Shown here: positions 8,369 to 18,535 of the stretch, piece after piece
How the letters are laid out: the number at the start of each line of letters is the position of its first letter
Position numbering within the stretch: position 1 is the first letter of the stretch
NCBI GenBank assembly: GCA_009782215.1
Contig: WRKO01000009.1
Coordinates: forward strand, 1 to 64,000
Source: Oscillospiraceae bacterium
GTDB lineage: Bacteria; Bacillota; Clostridia; Oscillospirales; UBA929
Direction of reading: 5' to 3'
DNA length: 64,000 bases
Program-made: the position numbers and the translations under genes
Notes under the pieces: generated by a model
Told to the model about the DNA's origin: nothing
The model's database searches: none
What the model saw: only the letters and a program-made list of their open reading frames with translations

Positions 8369-9073
8369 ATGCTTTACGCAATCGGCGACCTGCATCTCTC
8401 TCTCTCGTCCGGCAAGCCGATGGACGTCTTCGGCGGCGCTTGGGAGGGCTATCTTGACAAAATTGAGAAGGGCCTGTCCGCGCTGACGGAGGAGGACTCC
8501 CTTGTGCTTGCCGGCGACACCTCGTGGGGGATGTCGCTGGCGGACGCGCTGGCGGATTTTGAGTTTTTGGAGCGTTTTCCCTGCAAAAAGCTGCTCCTGA
8601 AGGGCAATCACGACTATTTTTGGGAGACCGCCGGTAAGATGGAACGCTTCTTTTCCGCGCATAATCTGAACACATTCCGCATTCTTCACAACAACGCCTT
8701 TATACAGGACGGCGTAACCGTCTGCGGGACGCGGGGCTGGTTTTATGAGGAGGAGCGCGGGAAGGCCGCCACGCCTGACACCGCGCACAGCGCCAAAATG
8801 ATTAACCGCGAGGTTCTGCGCCTACGCGTGTCGCTGGAGGCCGGCGCAAAGCTGGGCGGCGAGCCGGTGGTCTTCCTCCACTACCCGCCGCTCTACGAGG
8901 GCTACCGCTGTGACCCGCTGGTCAGCGTCCTGCAAGAGTTCAAGGTGCGCCGCTGCTACTTCGGCCACCTGCACGGCCCCGCCCGCGCCCGCGCCATAGA
9001 GGGCGGCTACCAAGGCATAGACTACCGCCTAATCTCCGCCGACCACATAGGCTTCATGCCCGTGAGGGTGTAG
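8369..9073 (+). CDS. Calcineurin-like metallophosphoesterase
   Basis: All metal-binding blocks of the family are visible in order: IGDLHLS, LAGDTSWG, GNHDYFW, LHYPP and FGHLHG. No signal peptide or membrane segment is present, so it should act in the cytoplasm on a phosphoester that cannot be named from sequence. The ATG follows GCGGAGG. It appears to be a single gene between DUF1540 and hicA. Confidence 0.88.
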   Translation: MLYAIGDLHLSLSSGKPMDVFGGAWEGYLDKIEKGLSALTEEDSLVLAGDTSWGMSLADALADFEFLERFPCKKLLLKGNHDYFWETAGKMERFFSAHNLNTFRILHNNAFIQDGVTVCGTRGWFYEEERGKAATPDTAHSAKMINREVLRLRVSLEAGAKLGGEPVVFLHYPPLYEGYRCDPLVSVLQEFKVRRCYFGHLHGPARARAIEGGYQGIDYRLISADHIGFMPVRV

Positions 9074-9092
9074 GGCTGCCACCAAATTGTAG

Positions 9093-9120
9093 TTGCTTTT
9101 TTTGAATATTGTGATATAAT
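9093..9120 (+). promoter_or_regulatory. Promoter of the first hicAB module
   Basis: TTGCTT (9093-9098) and TATAAT (9115-9120) are spaced by 16 bases and sit 20 bases before the hicA start. Confidence 0.65.
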
Positions 9121-9140
9121 AACAGTAAAGAGGTGTGAGC

Positions 9141-9392
9141 GTGGGTAAAAAGGAAAAACTGATAGAGCGGCTGAAAGGAAAACCCAAGGATTTTACCTTT
9201 GACGAAATGCGGGGCGCGCTTGAATCCTTGGGGTTTGAAATCTCCTTCAAAGGGAAGACGAGCGGTTCCCGCGTGAAATATCTGAAAGGCAATATTGCCG
9301 TCATTCTGCATAAGCCGCACCCGCGAAAAGAGCTTCTGGAATATCAAATCAAATATGTTTTGGAAATTTTGGAGAAGGAGGACTTGGTGTGA
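9141..9392 (+). CDS. hicA: HicA-family mRNA interferase toxin
   Basis: A small basic protein (about 83 residues) with the HicA dsRBD-like fold pattern: LKGKPKDFTFDEMRGALESL, then KTSGSRVKYL, then ILHKPHP. In this subgroup the usual active-site His of GSH reads Arg (GSR). The GTG at 9141 is preferred, as AAAGAGGTG lies just upstream. Its end overlaps hicB by four bases. HicA toxins cleave mRNA; HicB neutralises them and represses the operon. Confidence 0.85.
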   Translation: MGKKEKLIERLKGKPKDFTFDEMRGALESLGFEISFKGKTSGSRVKYLKGNIAVILHKPHPRKELLEYQIKYVLEILEKEDLV

Positions 9393-9724
9393 GCAACATA
9401 TTGGAATACAAGGGGTATTACGGAACGGTGGAATTTTCTGCCGCTGATCGGCTCCTTTACGGAAAGGTGATTGGGGTGAACGGCCTTATTTCCTTTGAGG
9501 GGGACAGCGTGCAGAGCCTGAAAGAGGATTTTGAGGGCGCCGTGGACGACTACCTCGAAATGTGCGCCGAAAAAGGCGTTGACCCGGAGAAGGCATACAG
9601 AGGAAAGTTTAACGTGCGCGTGTCGCCCGAGCTTCACAGGACGCTCGCCTTTTATTCCGCGTCGCACGGCAAAACCCTGAACTCAACCGTGGAAGAAGCC
9701 ATCAAACGCCTCTTGCTCGCCTGA
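9389..9724 (+). CDS. hicB: HicB-family antitoxin
   Basis: This 111-residue protein has the partially degraded RNase H-like HicB domain at its start (YYGTVEFSAADRLLYGKV and ISFEGDSVQSLKEDFEGAVDDYL). A C-terminal HicB/ribbon-helix-helix region follows (RGKFNVRVSPELHRTLAFYS and LNSTVEEAIKRLL) that should bind the operator. It starts with GTG inside the hicA stop region. Toxin-first order is common for this hic subtype. Confidence 0.88.
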   Translation: MSNILEYKGYYGTVEFSAADRLLYGKVIGVNGLISFEGDSVQSLKEDFEGAVDDYLEMCAEKGVDPEKAYRGKFNVRVSPELHRTLAFYSASHGKTLNSTVEEAIKRLLLA

Positions 9725-9747
9725 TAATTCAATCCAAAAATCCCCAA

Positions 9748-9782
9748 TCACATGGGTGTATTTCGGTCACATGGGTATATTT
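9748..9782. repeat. Imperfect 16-bp direct repeat upstream of an SLH gene
   Basis: TCACATGGGTGTATTT (9748-9763) and TCACATGGGTATATTT (9767-9782) differ at one base and have a 19-bp period. They lie between hicB and the promoter at 9818. A regulator-binding role is possible but only inferred. Confidence 0.5.
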
Positions 9783-9817
9783 TACCCAAAAATTTTCGGC
9801 AACTGCAAAAAAAAAAC

Positions 9818-9846
9818 TTGCTTTTTCTCTGATAGTATGCTACAAT
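9818..9846 (+). promoter_or_regulatory. Promoter of the SLH protein at 9912
   Basis: TTGCTT (9818-9823), a 17-base spacer and TACAAT (9841-9846), preceded by a long A run. The -35 region CTTGCTTTTT is identical to that of the SLH gene at 32773. Confidence 0.65.
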
Positions 9847-9911
9847 CCAAAAATCGGGCCGTGTATTTGGGCAAAATTTGCGGCTTAGAAAAATTTTTGG
9901 AGGGCAAAATT

Positions 9912-12731
9912 ATGAAAAAGCGAATCCTTTCCCTAGCCGTGGCGGTGGCTTTGGTTCTTGGTATGCTGCCGATTTTAGGAGCGCTGGGCGCGGAACTTAC
10001 GGCACCTGAAGTCGCTCTGTGGCCCGGCTTTGCAGATGGTGCCGGCGCTCCCGGGACAGTCAGTATTTCCGGCGAAAAAACAGAAGGAGCTTTTACGTAT
10101 TATGACATTGACGTCAAGCTCGATTCAAGAGTATTAAGCACCGAAAATATCAATGCAATTTTGAACAACGGAAGATTTGGAGACAGCGTCGCATCACCAA
10201 ACGCGAGGCTTGGTACCGTCTATTTCCCAATATTTTGGGATGATTCATTACAATATTTACATGGATTGTATTACGCAGAAGATGATGGATTAGAAACAAA
10301 TCTCACTGCTTTTTCTAGCGCGCTCGGAAGCACGACCAGAGTATCTGCGGTGTCACCCAAATCCTCAGATTGGATGACCATTTTTTATGTAGAGTATTGG
10401 AATCCTACCCTCGGTGAGTGGACACGAATACAAGGTTTTGTGGATACAGGCCTTTCGGCAGATGGGATAGCGGCTCAATTAAATGCCGCCCTACCCGGTA
10501 CTTACGATGAGACTACCTACGGCACGGCATGGCGTATCAGCACATATGACGCAAACTATAACTACGCCTTAATCGGAAGCACGGACCAAGATATAACGTC
10601 TCCTCAAACTCAAATAGCGCGTGTAAACTTCCTGCCGGAGTTTGACATTATTGTGCCGTTTGTGGCCGAGGGTGCCGGTCTCTTGGGGGAGGCAGTCAAG
10701 GTTGACGACCACATTCCCAATAGGATAACCACCTATTCCACCCTTGCCCAAGCGCTTGACGAGGATAAGGGCGGCAAACACGTTATTGTGAACGCTGACC
10801 AAACCATCAGCGCTAACCTCACCGTTGTTCCCGCCGGCAAGACGCTGGAGATTGCCGAAGACGCGACGCTGACCGTCCCGAACGGCGCGATACTGGAGTT
10901 TGAGGTAGGCAGCTTTTTGACTGGGCCGGGGAAAATATCCGTCGCCAGTGGCGGGATAATCATTGTTCCTCACGAGCTGCACCCGCTATTCGCGGCACCG
11001 GGCGGCCCCGGCGGCGGTATCGACGTCAATGCGGGCGGGACGTTTGTCCTCAGCACCCCCACCGTGCCTTGGGTGTGGATTGGCAACGACTTCACAGATT
11101 ATACAGACCTCAACGCCGCCAGCACCGGCAAGCCCGACTTGGAGCTGACCGCCGGCTATGTGGCTATTGTTCCTACAATCAGTGGAGCGGCGCCGCAAGG
11201 TACGCTCACCCTGAACGGCAACGCGACGATTCGGGGCTTCGGCTATACGCCCGATACCACCAATGTCGCGCCCGTGGAAATCAAGGCGGGGCAGACACTT
11301 GTTGTACCCGCTACCAGAACCTTGACGATTCCCGAAGGTGCGTCGCTTAAAGTCGATGGGACGCTGACAAACAACGGGACGATTGGGCTTCAAACGAGAA
11401 ATCAGATTATCGGGGATGTCGGAGGAGATCTTCGTTATCCCCCCGGCCCCTCAGAATCCCAAGACGGCTCCGATGTTGGGCTATTCCCCACGACTCCTCC
11501 CAGCACCGGCGACGGTGAGGAAGGCGAAGACGGCGAGGGCGAGCCGGAGACGACTGTGGAAGTGGAACTGAGCGAAGAAGCAATCGCGGAGATTGTGGAA
11601 GCGGTGGAGGAAGCGGTTGCCGATGCGTTGGAGGCGATTGCGGAGGCTTTGGAAGCGGAGAGCGGCGAGACGGTTGTTGTGGCGGTTGAGATTGACCTCG
11701 GCGTAGAGGTGACGGACGACACGACAACGGTGACGGCGCCGGTGCCGGAAGAGATTGCGGCGGCGATTGTGGAAGCGCTGGAAGCGATAGAAGAGGCGCT
11801 GGAAGACGGCGCGAGCGTGGACTTCTCGGTGACGCTTGACCTCGGGCTGGTGAGCCTGACGCTTGACCTCGATGCGCTGGTTGAGATTTTCGGCGCGGGC
11901 GAGACGGTGGTGCTTGAGGTTGCGCTTGTGGCCGCGGACGACCTTGACGAAGACGCGGCGGCGCTTGTGGGCGACCGGCCGGTGTATGGCTTCTCGGTGC
12001 TGGTCAATGATGAGGCGGTCACGGAGTTCGGCGGCGGGACGATTAGCATCGCGATTCCGTACGAGCTGGGCGCGGGCGAAGACCCGAACGCGATTGTGGT
12101 GTACTACCTCAACGCGGACGGCGAGCTGGACGTCATCCGGGGCTACTATGAAGACGGCTTTGTGTACTTCATCACCGATCACTTCTCGAAGTTTGTCGTC
12201 GGCTACAACCCCGTGACGTTTACCGACGCGGACGATATTCCGACATGGGCAGCCGGCAACATCCTGTTCAGCGCTTCGCGCAAGCTGTTTGTCGGCAACG
12301 GCGGAGCGTTCATGCCGGATATGAATGTCAGCTATCAGCAGCTCGCAGCGGTTCTGAGCAACTACCTTGGACTGGGCGCGGAGCTTGACTGGGATACCGG
12401 CGGCCACATCACATGGGGCGAGGCGTTTGGAATCTTCGCCGGACTGGATATTGAGGACTACACGGTTGCGGCGACCCGCGCCGACGTGGCGGTCATCCTG
12501 TACAACTTCATCGTGAAGAGCGGCATCAAAGTCAGCGCGATAGACGACGCGCCTTCGTTCAGCGACATCGGCGACTTGGACGATGTGTATGTCACGGCGA
12601 TAGAGTACATCGCGGCGATTGGCGTCACCGCGGGCACCGAAGGCGGAACGAAGTACAGCCCGGATATGACCCTTACCCGCGCGCAGGTGTCCTCCTTCAT
12701 CACCAACATTGTGAAGGCGTTCGGCGGTTAA
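9912..12731 (+). CDS. Secreted SLH-domain surface protein, 939 residues
   Basis: The ATG at 9912 follows GGAGG and encodes a Sec signal peptide (MKKRILSLAVAVALVLGML, cleavage near ALGA). The N-terminal region (about 30-250) is not recognised and has lower GC. Residues about 280-480 are rich in short beta-strand-like repeats with NADQTISANLTVVPAGKTL. From about 550 there is a Glu/Ala-rich helical stretch. A conserved domain (RPVYGFSVLVN to FVVGYNPVTF) follows, then SLH repeats from about 770 to the end. SLH domains bind wall polysaccharides, so the protein should be cell-surface-anchored. About 390 C-terminal residues are closely similar to those of the giant protein at 52049. A strong terminator follows. 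Confidence 0.85.
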   Translation: MKKRILSLAVAVALVLGMLPILGALGAELTAPEVALWPGFADGAGAPGTVSISGEKTEGAFTYYDIDVKLDSRVLSTENINAILNNGRFGDSVASPNARLGTVYFPIFWDDSLQYLHGLYYAEDDGLETNLTAFSSALGSTTRVSAVSPKSSDWMTIFYVEYWNPTLGEWTRIQGFVDTGLSADGIAAQLNAALPGTYDETTYGTAWRISTYDANYNYALIGSTDQDITSPQTQIARVNFLPEFDIIVPFVAEGAGLLGEAVKVDDHIPNRITTYSTLAQALDEDKGGKHVIVNADQTISANLTVVPAGKTLEIAEDATLTVPNGAILEFEVGSFLTGPGKISVASGGIIIVPHELHPLFAAPGGPGGGIDVNAGGTFVLSTPTVPWVWIGNDFTDYTDLNAASTGKPDLELTAGYVAIVPTISGAAPQGTLTLNGNATIRGFGYTPDTTNVAPVEIKAGQTLVVPATRTLTIPEGASLKVDGTLTNNGTIGLQTRNQIIGDVGGDLRYPPGPSESQDGSDVGLFPTTPPSTGDGEEGEDGEGEPETTVEVELSEEAIAEIVEAVEEAVADALEAIAEALEAESGETVVVAVEIDLGVEVTDDTTTVTAPVPEEIAAAIVEALEAIEEALEDGASVDFSVTLDLGLVSLTLDLDALVEIFGAGETVVLEVALVAADDLDEDAAALVGDRPVYGFSVLVNDEAVTEFGGGTISIAIPYELGAGEDPNAIVVYYLNADGELDVIRGYYEDGFVYFITDHFSKFVVGYNPVTFTDADDIPTWAAGNILFSASRKLFVGNGGAFMPDMNVSYQQLAAVLSNYLGLGAELDWDTGGHITWGEAFGIFAGLDIEDYTVAATRADVAVILYNFIVKSGIKVSAIDDAPSFSDIGDLDDVYVTAIEYIAAIGVTAGTEGGTKYSPDMTLTRAQVSSFITNIVKAFGG

Positions 12732-12744
12732 GAAAGAGCGGCAA

Positions 12745-12777
12745 TGCCCCCGTCCGGGCGGACGGGGGCATTTTTTT
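12745..12777 (+). terminator. Intrinsic terminator after the SLH gene
   Basis: An 11-bp perfect stem (12745-12755 with 12760-12770) and 4-base loop are followed by seven T residues. Confidence 0.95.
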
Positions 12778-12788
12778 ACAGCAAAGGC

Positions 12789-12817
12789 TTGATTCTTTCC
12801 GCGTGCCGTGATATAAT
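12789..12817 (+). promoter_or_regulatory. Promoter of tig (and probably the downstream proteolysis genes)
   Basis: TTGATT (12789-12794) and TATAAT (12812-12817) are spaced by 17 bases, ending 40 bases before the tig start. Confidence 0.7.
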
Positions 12818-12857
12818 CCATCGGGCATATATTATTCCGAAGGGATTGGACATACGA

Positions 12858-14288
12858 ATGAGTGTAAAAAGCATGGAGAAAAAAGAAAAGAATTTGGTGG
12901 AACTGACCATCGAGGTGAGCGGAGAGGTATTCGCCGCCGCCACCGAAAAGGCGTACAGGCGGAACGCGGCAAAGATGAACGTGCCGGGCTTCCGCAAAGG
13001 CAAAGCGCCGCGCAAGATTATCGAGGCGATGTACGGTCAGGGCGTCTTTTTCCAAGAGGCCGTTGACGGCACATGGACGGAGGCCTATGAGCAGGCGGTG
13101 GAAGCGGAGGGTCTGGAGCCGGTCGAGCGCCCCGAGGTCGAGGTGGAGGAGATTGGCGCGGACGGCTATACGTTCGTGGCGCGGGTTCATGTATACCCGG
13201 AGATTGAGATTGGGCAGTATAAAGGCTTGAGCGCCTATGCGCCCCCGGCCGCCGCAGACGAGGCGCAGGTTGACGCCGATGTAGAGCGTCTGCGCGAACG
13301 CAACGCCAGTCTGGTGACGGCGGAGCGCCCCGCTAGAGCGGGGGATACCGTGATACTGGACTATGAGGGGTTCATCGACGGCGTACCGTTTGAAGGGGGC
13401 AAGGGTGAGCGTCAGACGCTGGAGCTGGGAAGCGGGCGGTTCATCCCGGGATTTGAGGAAAAGCTGGAGGGCGCGGTCGCCGGCGAAGAGCCGGAGGTGG
13501 CGCTGAGCTTTCCCGAAGAATATCACGCGAAGCATCTGGCGGGCAAGGCGGTGGTGTTCAAGTGCAAAATCCATGAGGTCAAGGAGAAGGTTTTACCCGA
13601 CGCGGACGATGAGTTTGCCAAGGATATTTCTGAGTTTGACACGCTGGAGGCGTATAAAGAGTCCGTCCGCAAGCGGTTGCTTGAGGCTGCGGAGCGGGAG
13701 TCGGAGGCGGCGTTTGAAAACGCTCTGCTTGCGAAAATCATCCCCACCATCACCGGCGACATACCCGAGGCGATGATTCAGCAGCGGCTGGAGAACATCG
13801 TGAACGATTTTTCGTATAGCCTGCGGCAGCGCGGGATGAATCTGCAAAGCTATATGCAGATGGCGGGACTGGATGAACGGGCGCTGCTGGAGCAGTTCCG
13901 TCCGCAAGCGGAGAACCACACCAAATGCGGCTTGGTTTTTGACAAGATTGTAGAGCTGGAAAACCTTGAGCTATCCGAAGGCGAGCTGGACGCCGAATAC
14001 GCCCGTCTGGCGGAGTTATACAGCATGAACGCGGACGAGACGCGTAAAGCGGTAGGCGAGAAGTCTCTGACGCGGGATCTTTTGGCCTTGAAAGCCTCCA
14101 AGCTGATTACAGGCTCGGCGGTGAGGTTGGATAAGCCGGAGGAGGAAGAGGCTGCGAAGCCACAACCTAAACCTAAGACGCCGGCGAAGACCCCAGCGGC
14201 CAAAAAAAGCACGGCGGCTAAGAGCGCCGACAAACCTGCCGCCGCGCCTAAAAAGAAGCCGGCGGTAAAGAAAGAGGAGGAAGCGTAA
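12858..14288 (+). CDS. tig: Trigger factor chaperone / peptidyl-prolyl isomerase
   Basis: A ribosome-bound chaperone for nascent chains. The N-terminal ribosome-binding domain carries the signature FRKGKAPR. The FKBP-type isomerase domain (about residues 155-240: [14 protein letters not shown] and [14 protein letters not shown]) and the helical C-terminal domain follow. An unusual Lys/Ala/Pro-rich tail of about 45 residues (from [17 protein letters not shown] to the end) extends beyond the normal domain and is likely disordered and nucleic-acid-prone. ATG at 12858 is chosen (GAAGGGA upstream); an ATG five codons later is possible. Confidence 0.95.
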   Translation: MSVKSMEKKEKNLVELTIEVSGEVFAAATEKAYRRNAAKMNVPGFRKGKAPRKIIEAMYGQGVFFQEAVDGTWTEAYEQAVEAEGLEPVERPEVEVEEIGADGYTFVARVHVYPEIEIGQYKGLSAYAPPAAADEAQVDADVERLRERNASLVTAERPARAGDTVILDYEGFIDGVPFEGGKGERQTLELGSGRFIPGFEEKLEGAVAGEEPEVALSFPEEYHAKHLAGKAVVFKCKIHEVKEKVLPDADDEFAKDISEFDTLEAYKESVRKRLLEAAERESEAAFENALLAKIIPTITGDIPEAMIQQRLENIVNDFSYSLRQRGMNLQSYMQMAGLDERALLEQFRPQAENHTKCGLVFDKIVELENLELSEGELDAEYARLAELYSMNADETRKAVGEKSLTRDLLALKASKLITGSAVRLDKPEEEEAAKPQPKPKTPAKTPAAKKSTAAKSADKPAAAPKKKPAVKKEEEA

Positions 14289-14289
14289 A

Positions 14290-14898
14290 ATGGCGTTAGT
14301 TCCTATTGTCATTGAGCAAACCAACCGGGGAGAGCGGTCGTATGACATCTACTCCAGATTGTTGAGCGACAGGATTGTGTTTTTGGCGGATCAGGTCAAC
14401 GACGTCACGGCGTCGCTGGTCATCGCGCAACTGCTGTTTTTAGAGGCGCAGGATCCGGAAAAGGATATCAGCTTTTATATTCACTCGCCGGGCGGCTCCA
14501 TCACCTCCGGCTTGGCCATCTACGATACGATGAATTTCATCACCGCCGATGTTTCCACCATCTGCGTGGGCATGGCGGCGTCGATGGGCGCGTTGCTGCT
14601 GGCGGCGGGCGCCAAGGGCAAGCGTTACGCTCTGCCCAACTCCGAGATGCTGATTCACCAGCCGTCGCTACACGGCGGCCTGTCGGGGCAGGCGACCGAC
14701 ATTAAAATTCACGCCGACCATATCATACGCTCCAAGGCCAAGCTGAACAACATTCTCGCCTCCCTCACCGGGCAGACGGTGGAGAAGATTGCGGAGGATA
14801 CCGAACGCGACCGCTATCTCACGGCCGAAGAAGCGCTGGCCTATGGGTTAATCGACAAGATTTATGATAAACGCGCCAATATTCCGGCGCAAAAATAA
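14290..14898 (+). CDS. clpP: ATP-dependent Clp protease proteolytic subunit
   Basis: A serine protease that forms two heptameric rings and works with ClpX. The catalytic triad can be placed at Ser98 ([11 protein letters not shown]), His123 (MLIHQPS) and Asp174 (ERDRYL). The 202-residue length is normal. It begins one base after the tig stop and is followed by clpX, the standard tig-clpP-clpX order. Confidence 0.98.
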   Translation: MALVPIVIEQTNRGERSYDIYSRLLSDRIVFLADQVNDVTASLVIAQLLFLEAQDPEKDISFYIHSPGGSITSGLAIYDTMNFITADVSTICVGMAASMGALLLAAGAKGKRYALPNSEMLIHQPSLHGGLSGQATDIKIHADHIIRSKAKLNNILASLTGQTVEKIAEDTERDRYLTAEEALAYGLIDKIYDKRANIPAQK

Positions 14899-14931
14899 CT
14901 GTCAAACGATATTTGACGAAAGGATGCAACA

Positions 14932-16218
14932 ATGCCAAGAGACGACCGCAAACATGTACGCTGTAATTTCTGCGGAAAGCATCAGGACATGGTGCGCAGG
15001 CTGATTGCCGGCCCCAGCGCCTGTATCTGCAACGAATGTGTACACCTTTGCCTGACCATACTCGACGACGGGGTGGACTACAACCGCACCCCAATCACCG
15101 CGCACACCGATACGCTCAAGCGTCCGCATGAAATCCGCGCTCTGCTCGACGAGTATGTGGTGGGGCAGGAGGACGCTAAAATTGCGTTGTCTGTTGCCGT
15201 GTACAACCACTACAAGCGCGTTTTCGCCGCCGCGGACGACGACGATGTGGAAATTCAAAAGAGCAACATTCTCATGCTCGGCCCTACAGGCTGCGGCAAG
15301 ACCTATTTTGCCGCGACACTGGCCAGAATCCTCAATGTCCCCTTCGCCATTGCCGACGCCACGACGCTGACCGAAGCGGGGTATGTGGGCGAGGACGTGG
15401 AAAACATCCTGCTCCGCCTTATCCAAGCGGCCGACCATGACATCGAGCGCGCCGAGCGTGGCATCATCTATATAGACGAGATGGACAAAATCGCGCGGAA
15501 GAGCGAAAATGTCTCGATTACCCGAGACGTTTCCGGTGAGGGTGTTCAGCAGGCTTTGCTCAAGATTTTGGAGGGGACAATCGCCAACGTGCCGCCCACC
15601 GGCGGACGCAAGCATCCGCATCAGGACTTTTTGCAAATCAACACGGCGAACATCCTGTTTATCTGCGGCGGAGCGTTCGACGGGATTGAAAAAATTGTGG
15701 AAAACCGCATGGGCAGACGCACCATGGGCTTTTCCGGCGTGGTTGAGAGCAAGAAGGATAAAGACCTCACCACCCGTCTGCGTGAGGTGACCCCGCATGA
15801 TTTGCTGAAATACGGCATCATCCCGGAGCTGGTCGGGCGTTTGCCCATCATCGCGCCGCTGGGTCAACTGACCCGCGAGGAGCTGGTGTCAATCCTCACC
15901 GAGCCGAAAAACTCTCTGGTCAAGCAATATAAAAAGCTGTTTGACTTGGACAACGTGACGCTGGAGTTTGAGGATGAGGCGCTGGCTGAAATTGCCGAAA
16001 TTGCTTACGAGCGCGGTATCGGCGCGCGCGGCCTTCGCGCGGTTATTGAGTCGGTGATGACCGATGTGATGTACCGCACGCCGATGGATCCGTCCATCGA
16101 GAAGGTGGTCATAACGCGTGAAACCATACGGGACAAAATCGAGCCGGAAATGACGCGCAACCCCGAGATTCAAGCGCGGATTATGCCTGTGATGAAGAGA
16201 AAGAAAAATGTCTCATAG
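14932..16218 (+). CDS. clpX: ATP-dependent Clp protease ATP-binding subunit ClpX
   Basis: An AAA+ unfoldase feeding ClpP. The N-terminal zinc finger (CNFCGKH and [10 protein letters not shown]) is complete. Walker A is GPTGCGKT and Walker B is IIYIDEMDK; the pore-region [14 protein letters not shown] and the RKH loop [10 protein letters not shown] are present. The 428-residue length is normal. A 6-bp inverted repeat (GTCAAA/TTTGAC, 14901-14917) lies in the gap after clpP, just before the ribosome site GAAAGGA. Confidence 0.98.
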   Translation: MPRDDRKHVRCNFCGKHQDMVRRLIAGPSACICNECVHLCLTILDDGVDYNRTPITAHTDTLKRPHEIRALLDEYVVGQEDAKIALSVAVYNHYKRVFAAADDDDVEIQKSNILMLGPTGCGKTYFAATLARILNVPFAIADATTLTEAGYVGEDVENILLRLIQAADHDIERAERGIIYIDEMDKIARKSENVSITRDVSGEGVQQALLKILEGTIANVPPTGGRKHPHQDFLQINTANILFICGGAFDGIEKIVENRMGRRTMGFSGVVESKKDKDLTTRLREVTPHDLLKYGIIPELVGRLPIIAPLGQLTREELVSILTEPKNSLVKQYKKLFDLDNVTLEFEDEALAEIAEIAYERGIGARGLRAVIESVMTDVMYRTPMDPSIEKVVITRETIRDKIEPEMTRNPEIQARIMPVMKRKKNVS

Positions 16219-16246
16219 ACATTACTCATAACTGGAGCGAAGCGAT

Positions 16247-18535
16247 ATGCGACTGCCGATGATTGCCTTGCGCGGGCTGACCGTGTTCCCGGAAATGTAT
16301 ATCCATTTCGATATCGGCCGCCACAAATCGGTACGAGCGCTGGAGGACGCGCTCAAGGGCGACCAGATGGTCTTTTTAGTGGCTCAGAAGGATATGCGCG
16401 ACAACGACCCCGGCGCGGGCGACGTTTGCCGCGTCGGCACCATTTCTGTCCTGCGGCAGATTATCCGTCTCCCGGGAAACAATATGCGCGTACTTGTTGA
16501 GGGACGCCAACGGGCGGTTTTGAAGAGCATCGCGGAGGAAGACCCTTTTCACATCGCGGAGGTGGAGCCGCTGAAGGAACCTAAGCGCGTCTCGATTCGG
16601 CTGGAGGCTCTGATACGGGAGATTAAGGATAAATTTGAGGACTATTGCGCGCATCAGCCGCGCCTTTCGCCGGAAGTGATTATTAACGTCCAAGCTGCGG
16701 ACAGCGCGGGGTATTTGGCGGATTACATCACGCAGCATATTCCGGTCAAGCCGATGGCAAAGCAGTCGATTCTTGAGGCGGCGCATCCTGTCAAGCGTTT
16801 GGAGCGGCTGTATGTCATCCTCTCGAATGAGGTGGAAATCCTCTCGGTCGAAAGTGACTTGCATGACCGTCTCCGTGACCGTCTGGTCAAAAACCAAAAG
16901 GACTATTACCTTCGTGAACAGCTTAAAGCCATCAAAAGCGAACTGGGCGACGGCGGCGAAGACGAGGCCGAAAACTATGAGACAAAAATCAATGCGCTGA
17001 GTTTGGCGGAGGAGACGGCGGAAAAGCTCAAAAAGGAAGTGGCGCGCCTTTCGCGGCAGCCGGGTGAATCCCATGAATCGGCGTTGATACGCACGTATCT
17101 CGACACTTGCCTTTCTCTGCCTTGGAACACCTCGACCAAAGACCGTCTGGACGTCAAGGCCGCGCGGCGTATTTTGGATAAAGACCATGACGGCTTGGAA
17201 AAGGTCAAAGAGCGCATTTTGGAGTATCTGGCCGTAAAAAAACTCGCGCCGGGAATCAAGGGGCAGATTCTTTGTCTTGTTGGGCCGCCCGGCGTCGGGA
17301 AAACCTCGGTCGCCATATCAATGGCGCGCGCGATGGGGCGTAAGCTGGCCCGGCTCTCACTGGGCGGTGTGCGTGATGAAGCCGATATTCGGGGACACAG
17401 AAAAACATACATCGGCGCCATGCCGGGACGGATTATCAACGCCGTGCGTCAGGCGGGAAGCAACAACGCGCTCATACTCCTTGATGAAGTGGACAAGCTG
17501 GGCGCGGACAGCAGGGGAGACCCGTCGGCGGCGTTGTTGGAGGTGCTTGACCCCGAGCAGAACGTCTCTTTCCGCGACCACTATCTTGAGGTGCCGTTTG
17601 ACTTATCCCAAGTTCTTTTCATCACCACCGCCAACGCGACCTCGACCATCCCGCGTCCGCTCCTTGACCGTATGGAGCTGATTGAGCTTTCCAGCTATAC
17701 CGACGAGGAAAAGGTACGTATCGCCAAGCGGCATCTGATTCCCAAGCAGATGAAGCAACACGGCGTAAGCAGGCAAATGCTCGCTTTTTCAACCACCGGG
17801 CTGCGCGACTTAATTGCGGGGTGGACTCGCGAGGCGGGTGTGCGCGTGTTAGAACGCAATATTGCGGCCGTCTGCCGTAAAACGGCCATGCGTTTTGCCG
17901 ATGGAGAGACTGAAAAGGTCATCGTCAGGTCTCTGAATTTGCCGGATTTTCTTGGTGTGCGCAAGTACCGCCCGGAACGTCCTTTGGGGCAGGCGGAGGT
18001 TGGGCTTGTGTGCGGGCTGGCTTGGACGCCGGTGGGCGGAGAGGTGCTTGAAGTAGAGGCGGGCGTGAGCGAGGGAAGCGGAAAGGTAGAATTGACAGGC
18101 AATATGGGCGACATAATGAAAGAATCCGCCAAAGCCGCATTTACCTGCATACGCGGACTGGACAACAGTTGGTGCATTGATAAGGAATTTTACAAAAACC
18201 GCGACATCCACATCCACTGCCCGGAGGGGGCCATTCCCAAGGACGGGCCTTCCGCGGGAATTACGATGACGGTGTCTATGGTTTCAGCCTTGACAGGGCG
18301 TCCGGTACGGAGGGACGTCGCCATGACGGGGGAAATCACGCTCAGAGGGCGGGTTCTTCCGGTAGGCGGGTTGAAAGAGAAAACGATGGCGGCCTTTCGC
18401 GCCGGAATCCATACGGTTATCATCCCTGCTGAAAACGAGAGAAACCTAGAGGATATAGATTCAGATGTACGCAAGGCGCTGAGGTTTATCCCTGTCGATA
18501 CGATTGAAACGGTTTTGAAAGAGACGCTTTTATGA
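16247..18535 (+). CDS. lon: Lon protease
   Basis: An ATP-dependent serine protease of 762 residues that degrades misfolded and regulatory proteins. Domains are the N-terminal substrate-binding domain (about 1-190), a helical region, the AAA+ module with Walker A GPPGVGKT, and the C-terminal protease with Ser669 (PKDGPSAGIT) and Lys712 (GGLKEK) as catalytic dyad. It follows clpX by 28 bases and its stop overlaps ysxC (ATGA), as in many Clostridia. Confidence 0.98.
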   Translation: MRLPMIALRGLTVFPEMYIHFDIGRHKSVRALEDALKGDQMVFLVAQKDMRDNDPGAGDVCRVGTISVLRQIIRLPGNNMRVLVEGRQRAVLKSIAEEDPFHIAEVEPLKEPKRVSIRLEALIREIKDKFEDYCAHQPRLSPEVIINVQAADSAGYLADYITQHIPVKPMAKQSILEAAHPVKRLERLYVILSNEVEILSVESDLHDRLRDRLVKNQKDYYLREQLKAIKSELGDGGEDEAENYETKINALSLAEETAEKLKKEVARLSRQPGESHESALIRTYLDTCLSLPWNTSTKDRLDVKAARRILDKDHDGLEKVKERILEYLAVKKLAPGIKGQILCLVGPPGVGKTSVAISMARAMGRKLARLSLGGVRDEADIRGHRKTYIGAMPGRIINAVRQAGSNNALILLDEVDKLGADSRGDPSAALLEVLDPEQNVSFRDHYLEVPFDLSQVLFITTANATSTIPRPLLDRMELIELSSYTDEEKVRIAKRHLIPKQMKQHGVSRQMLAFSTTGLRDLIAGWTREAGVRVLERNIAAVCRKTAMRFADGETEKVIVRSLNLPDFLGVRKYRPERPLGQAEVGLVCGLAWTPVGGEVLEVEAGVSEGSGKVELTGNMGDIMKESAKAAFTCIRGLDNSWCIDKEFYKNRDIHIHCPEGAIPKDGPSAGITMTVSMVSALTGRPVRRDVAMTGEITLRGRVLPVGGLKEKTMAAFRAGIHTVIIPAENERNLEDIDSDVRKALRFIPVDTIETVLKETLL

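Noticed and set aside
11481-13574. Long minus-strand open frame of about 697 codons opposite the SLH gene and tig
   Set aside because: It is antisense to two clear genes; the absence of stops follows from their GC-rich, biased codon use. No ribosome site or family motif was seen.
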